64,000 nt of DNA from Zhengitettix transpicula. Taxonomy: Eukaryota > Arthropoda > Insecta > Orthoptera > Tetrigidae. The notes beneath the pieces are model-generated. The model saw only the letters and a list, made by a program, of their open reading frames with translations. It did no database searches and was not told the origin of the DNA. The stretch covers positions 94,974,532 through 95,038,531 of the forward strand of contig CM073591.1 in assembly GCA_037074705.1 (NCBI GenBank), written 5' to 3'. Below are positions 60,126 to 64,000 of the stretch, piece after piece (the first letter of the stretch is position 1; each line of letters begins with the position of its first letter). The position numbers and the translations under genes were made by a program.

Positions 60126-62050
60126 ATTTTAAAGCAAATAATCGGTTAAAAAAACTCCAAGTCACCATAGAACAATTTAATATGATTAATTTATTTTATA
60201 TTTTGACCACGGATTTTGAGCTCTAAGAAACAGTTTTCAAAAGTAGAACTTAGTTGAAGCAATTTTAATTAACTTCTGAAATATATTATGTATGCCAAGG
60301 GAAAGCCGGTATAAAACGCTAATATCAATTTGTAATCATAATTATCATTATCTCATATTTTCTATTTCCACACTTAATATCAGAAGAAATTTAAGAAAGT
60401 ATATATAAAATTATTAGTTTAACACAAAAAAAGGTCTGCAAGTTACGGAATATAATTTTAATAATACGTTTAGATTAATTTATTATATGAATAATCACAC
60501 TTGCTGAAAAGTAAAACAAATTTGCAACAATTTGAGAACACAAAATTTTTTTTACAAAATTTCTTGTCATTGCATAGACTGAATACAAATAAATATTACA
60601 GAAACAGCACCGCAAATAAAACAGATATTTTATAAACTAGGGAGAGACAGGCATATCAATCTCTGAAACATACATAGAATTCAATATATAAAACGCAAGT
60701 GTTTTGATCATCCGTTGTTTAATTAGAGGAAAGCATTCTTTTAGCAAATGGGAACCACACATCGTACTGGTAAAATTAAATATTTAAAATATATTCGTGT
60801 CTGGAGAAGGCAATACTGGCATATTGTAATTTCTCAGAGCTAAACACGGTCGACATATGATAAAATTAGATAAAAATTGGAATGTTTAATCAACTTTTCA
60901 TTGGGCTGTTTGATGCGAATTTTCAAACATATATTATTGGAAATGCAAAGAGTATATCAAGGGCCTAAAATACTGAATCAATTTATAATACATATGGATG
61001 TTAAAGAAAAACAACATTAAATGCTCAAAATATATTAACAGAAATCGAAATAGGGGTGGGGGAATTAATAAAAACGCTAGAAAAGATAGCCTATTTTTTG
61101 AATCAAGACCCGCAAAGAAAAGGAAAACAAATCATTGCAAGAAATAAATACGTAAAAGAAAAACGTGAATAATTCGTAAACAATGTGGATTTAATACCAT
61201 ACACGAGATGAGACGAAACTGCTGAACTACTCGCGAAATTAAAATGAAATAAAGCCGAAACTAAAGCTATAACTAGTGCGTATGGGAATACTGAAAGCGT
61301 AAATATCAAAGTTAGAACGACGAGCAGGTTGATATTTGAGAAGTAAACTAAACACTGCCTTATCGCGGTGAATATAAACCGTGGAGTTTGCAAGCTCCCT
61401 CAAAAAGAAAAAATGAATACTTCCTTTAACATTTATGTCATACGAGTAATCCTTCACTTTTGTACAATACGGGCTCTCACACACAAAAATTCTTATGCAG
61501 AACAAAATTCCGTTTTTTTTCGTACGAATATGAAAATATTTAAGAAATTTAAGTAGCCAAAACGTGAATAGGAGTTGTCAAAACTGATCAGAAAGCGAAA
61601 AGTAGCGGATTCATCAAAACAGCAACGCTTTTGCAAGCCTTCTCGTCGAGGTATTTCATAGAAGAATACGATGCGCAGTAAGTTATTCTTTTTACTTAAT
61701 TGGATGCAGTAGTAGTCGAGTACTTCCATTATGTTTACGTCTGAGGTTAATTAACCTATTTAACATTAAAATTTAATGTCTTACAAAATCGGCTTTAATA
61801 TGTACTGTGTCAATAGGTTACGTAACTCGACTGAAAGCATTTAACAGCGATATAGAAACTGTTTGGAAATACCGCAATATGCACTCTGACGCTTAGAATA
61901 GTTGAAGTTGAGGAACTGCAGTTATTAAAAAATTTGCTATATATTGTTAAATATTCTATTAAACAATCCTTCATATTAATAGTTCCTCTACTACTATAAA
62001 GAAATGAAAGAAATGTTATTATGAAATTATAAAATAAAACGTCTGGTATA
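60126..62050. other. AT-rich intron-like DNA, nothing recognised
   Basis: No supported gene or named repeat. Overlapping frames at 61,103-61,729 are AT-rich readings without recognisable character. Confidence 0.45.
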
Positions 62051-62264
62051 TTAATTAGATAAATAAATAACCAAACAACAGATATAAATAAGTGCTAAAT
62101 GAAATACCACGCAACGTTTCTGCAATCCTTGTTACTGTAGTCAGATAATTCAAAATACGCAAGAGACGAACTGTCCGTTCTTGCGCATTTTGAATAACCT
62201 TACGAAAGCAACAAGGATTTCACTTATTTTTGTCTGTTGCTTTGTTATTTATTTATCAAATTAA
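62051..62264. mobile_element. Fold-back element of about 215 bp
   Basis: The outer arms ATTAGATAAATAAATAACCA with AACAGATATAAATAAGTG pair with the inverted 62,223-62,264. The inner arms ATCCTTGTTACT and ATTCAAAATACGCAAGA (62,124-62,166) pair with 62,174-62,220. A roughly 30-bp insertion interrupts the left arm only. Confidence 0.7.
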
Positions 62265-64000
62265 ATGTTATTTTGTAAGTGAATAACAAATTTTAATAAT
62301 ATCAATATTTGAAAGACAAATCCGTAAATAAAACTTATACGCGCATCAAATTTTAAAACTATATCATGTTGATTATACTATAGCAGATATATCGCAAGTG
62401 TGACTGACAAAGAAAATAATTGAAATGAATGTCATCGCCCGTTTGAAGTAAATGAAGCTTAATTTCAATTGTTTACACATTCACCATTCCTCGCTTTCGG
62501 ACAGATTGATTGGGGTTTGACGGATTCGCCTGCGAAAGTAATTCCAAGTTAATCATAGAATGACAAAATTCTGGACGTCAGACTGGAGAAATTAGTCTAA
62601 GAAAGTAGACTTGTATAACAATCGTCAATATAATTTTTATTCAATTTCGTATTATTTTTATGCCCCAGAATAGTGTAGTGGATTATTACGGTTCATAGTA
62701 AAGGGAATGGGATATATAAAGAAATATGTTGGTATTCATAAATACAACAAGATTGAGGTAAAATCAAATGTATAAATTCTGTATAAAAAACTAAATTACG
62801 TGGCAATTCGGTTTATGAAATTTTAATTTACGACAAAAAATCGACAATTGATTTTTGATGGCATATAATACTGTAATTTGATGTTAAATATTATGTTTTA
62901 TTAAAGCCGCCACGATTTATAAACTTATTTCCTCAAAAAAATGTTCATTCATTCAATTACCTCGTTCAAAACGTGTCAGGGCAGAAAATCATCGTTGAAT
63001 TTCGAAATGTTTATTTTATAAATAATGATAAAAAGCGTTTTTGAATCGTTTTGACAATAGAAAAGTCCTTTATGATTTCGCCCGTCTGGTGAAAAGCTGC
63101 ACTCTCCAAAGGAACTGCTTGCTGCTTTTCGCGACAACTTCTGACAAGCAAGAGCGACTTTTGTTACGAGAGCATCCAGTGGAAGTCTGAGAGATAACTC
63201 CTTCAAAAACTCCTTACTTAAAGACATGTCTCTTGCCTCCAAAATAAGTAACCAAGAAGTAATTTAAAATAATACTTCCGTAGACCGCACTTGTCGTTTA
63301 AAACGCTTCGAAATTCTAACATCGCACGACAAACGTAAAGGTTTCCTTTACTTTCCCAAGTGTACACTTTGCTTCCACAGACCGGAAATGTGTAACAGAA
63401 GAAGTATACTACCAGCCATTTCTGATCAAGTACTATTAAAGGAAATATCTATGTCATTTATGGAATGCCTGCACTGAAATAAATCAGTTAAATGCACAAA
63501 TACTTCAAAATATAGTACAAGTCGAAACACGATAAGATTCCACGAGCATATGAGCTTTAAGAAATTACGTCCGATTTAGAATCCAAGGTGAAAAGCCTTA
63601 CACTCAAAATGATAAATTAAAATGAGCGAACATCAAAATTTATTTTCCAGTTCTACGGGAAACTTGATAACTACTTACCCCTCACTGATTAACTTTGGTT
63701 ACCTGTTAGTCGCAGGTCCCCCAACAACTTTTCCCCATTCCTCATTAAAGTTTTTCTCCGTTACACAAATTCTGGCACTTCGATTCTGATAGTATAGCTA
63801 AGATTGGCTGCATAGGTTTATTATTGAATATGTTGGGAGCGTGATACTAATAAATATTCATCTACAAATCTGTAATATTCATAATTTTTATTTTACCTGG
63901 AAATAAATTGTATTTACTGTAGAAAATTAAGGCCGCTGTATATTGTTTTAAGAGAGTTTGCTTCATCCCGAAACACAGTTTCGCCAAAATTAATACATTA
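62265..64000. other. AT-rich intron-like DNA, one uncertain frame
   Basis: On the minus strand, 62,976-63,242 reads open for 88 codons, with MSLSKEFLKELSLRLPLDAL near the start. It has no recognised domain and no clear splice sites. I do not call it a gene. Confidence 0.35.

Overview
The window is AT-rich, intron-like animal DNA, most likely from an insect. The only host coding sequence I can defend is one 155-bp exon on the minus strand (44,698-44,852). Its translation fits the middle of Furry, the large scaffold protein that works with NDR/Tricornered kinases. The exon has a canonical acceptor and donor and no second exon was found. On that reading almost the whole window is intron: at least 19 kb upstream of the exon (45-64 kb) and at least 44 kb downstream of it (1-44.7 kb). 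The LINE reverse transcriptase remnant and the tRNA-derived SINEs resemble families common in cockroaches and termites. That lineage is an inference, not a demonstrated identity.

The rest is transposon archaeology. The most complete item is an LTR retroelement at 26,350-32,123. It has two 1,179-bp LTRs with no difference seen by eye, an 18-nt primer-binding site complementary to the 3' end of tRNA-Lys(CUU), and one 339-codon ORF. That ORF has a Gag-like start (Gly2 myristoylation motif, then a coiled coil with a 40-residue repeat). There is no protease, reverse transcriptase or integrase, so the element must be mobilised in trans. Its 3.4-kb interior also holds six copies of a GGGG(C/T)GTGGCATG motif, a decayed second copy of the ORF's C-terminal half, and sense-orientation copies of a sequence complementary to its own LTR. 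Related but diverged solo LTRs lie at 16,168-17,033, 39,391-40,389 and 41,570-42,512, and a collapsed one on the minus strand at 55,319-55,364. They share conserved blocks, and several sit inside (TA)n tracts.

Other mobile DNA: a decayed mariner with both terminal repeats (18,650-20,041); an adjacent Tc1/IS630-like transposase relic (about 20,090-20,780); a mariner relic lacking its 5' end (56,641-57,780); and a Jockey-like LINE reverse transcriptase remnant (about 24,306-25,890). The LINE is split by a copy of a dispersed retroposon flanked by a 12-bp target duplication. That retroposon family has about nine copies here (1.7, 7.1, 8.6-9.0, 13.5, 24.7, 35.9 and 36.1 kb). All share one 3' terminus with an A-rich tail and differ in 5' truncation. 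Fold-back elements lie at 0.19, 46.5, 50.7, 60.0 and 62.1 kb, and tRNA-like SINE fragments at 5.5, 6.4, 37.9 and 41.3 kb. A decayed tandem array of roughly 270-300-bp units occupies 47.8-50.2 kb.

Intervals not listed as elements are AT-rich DNA in which I recognise no gene. Most short ORFs there are chance readings of AT-rich or repetitive sequence. Coordinates of decayed elements are approximate. Similarity statements come from reading the sequence, not from database searches.
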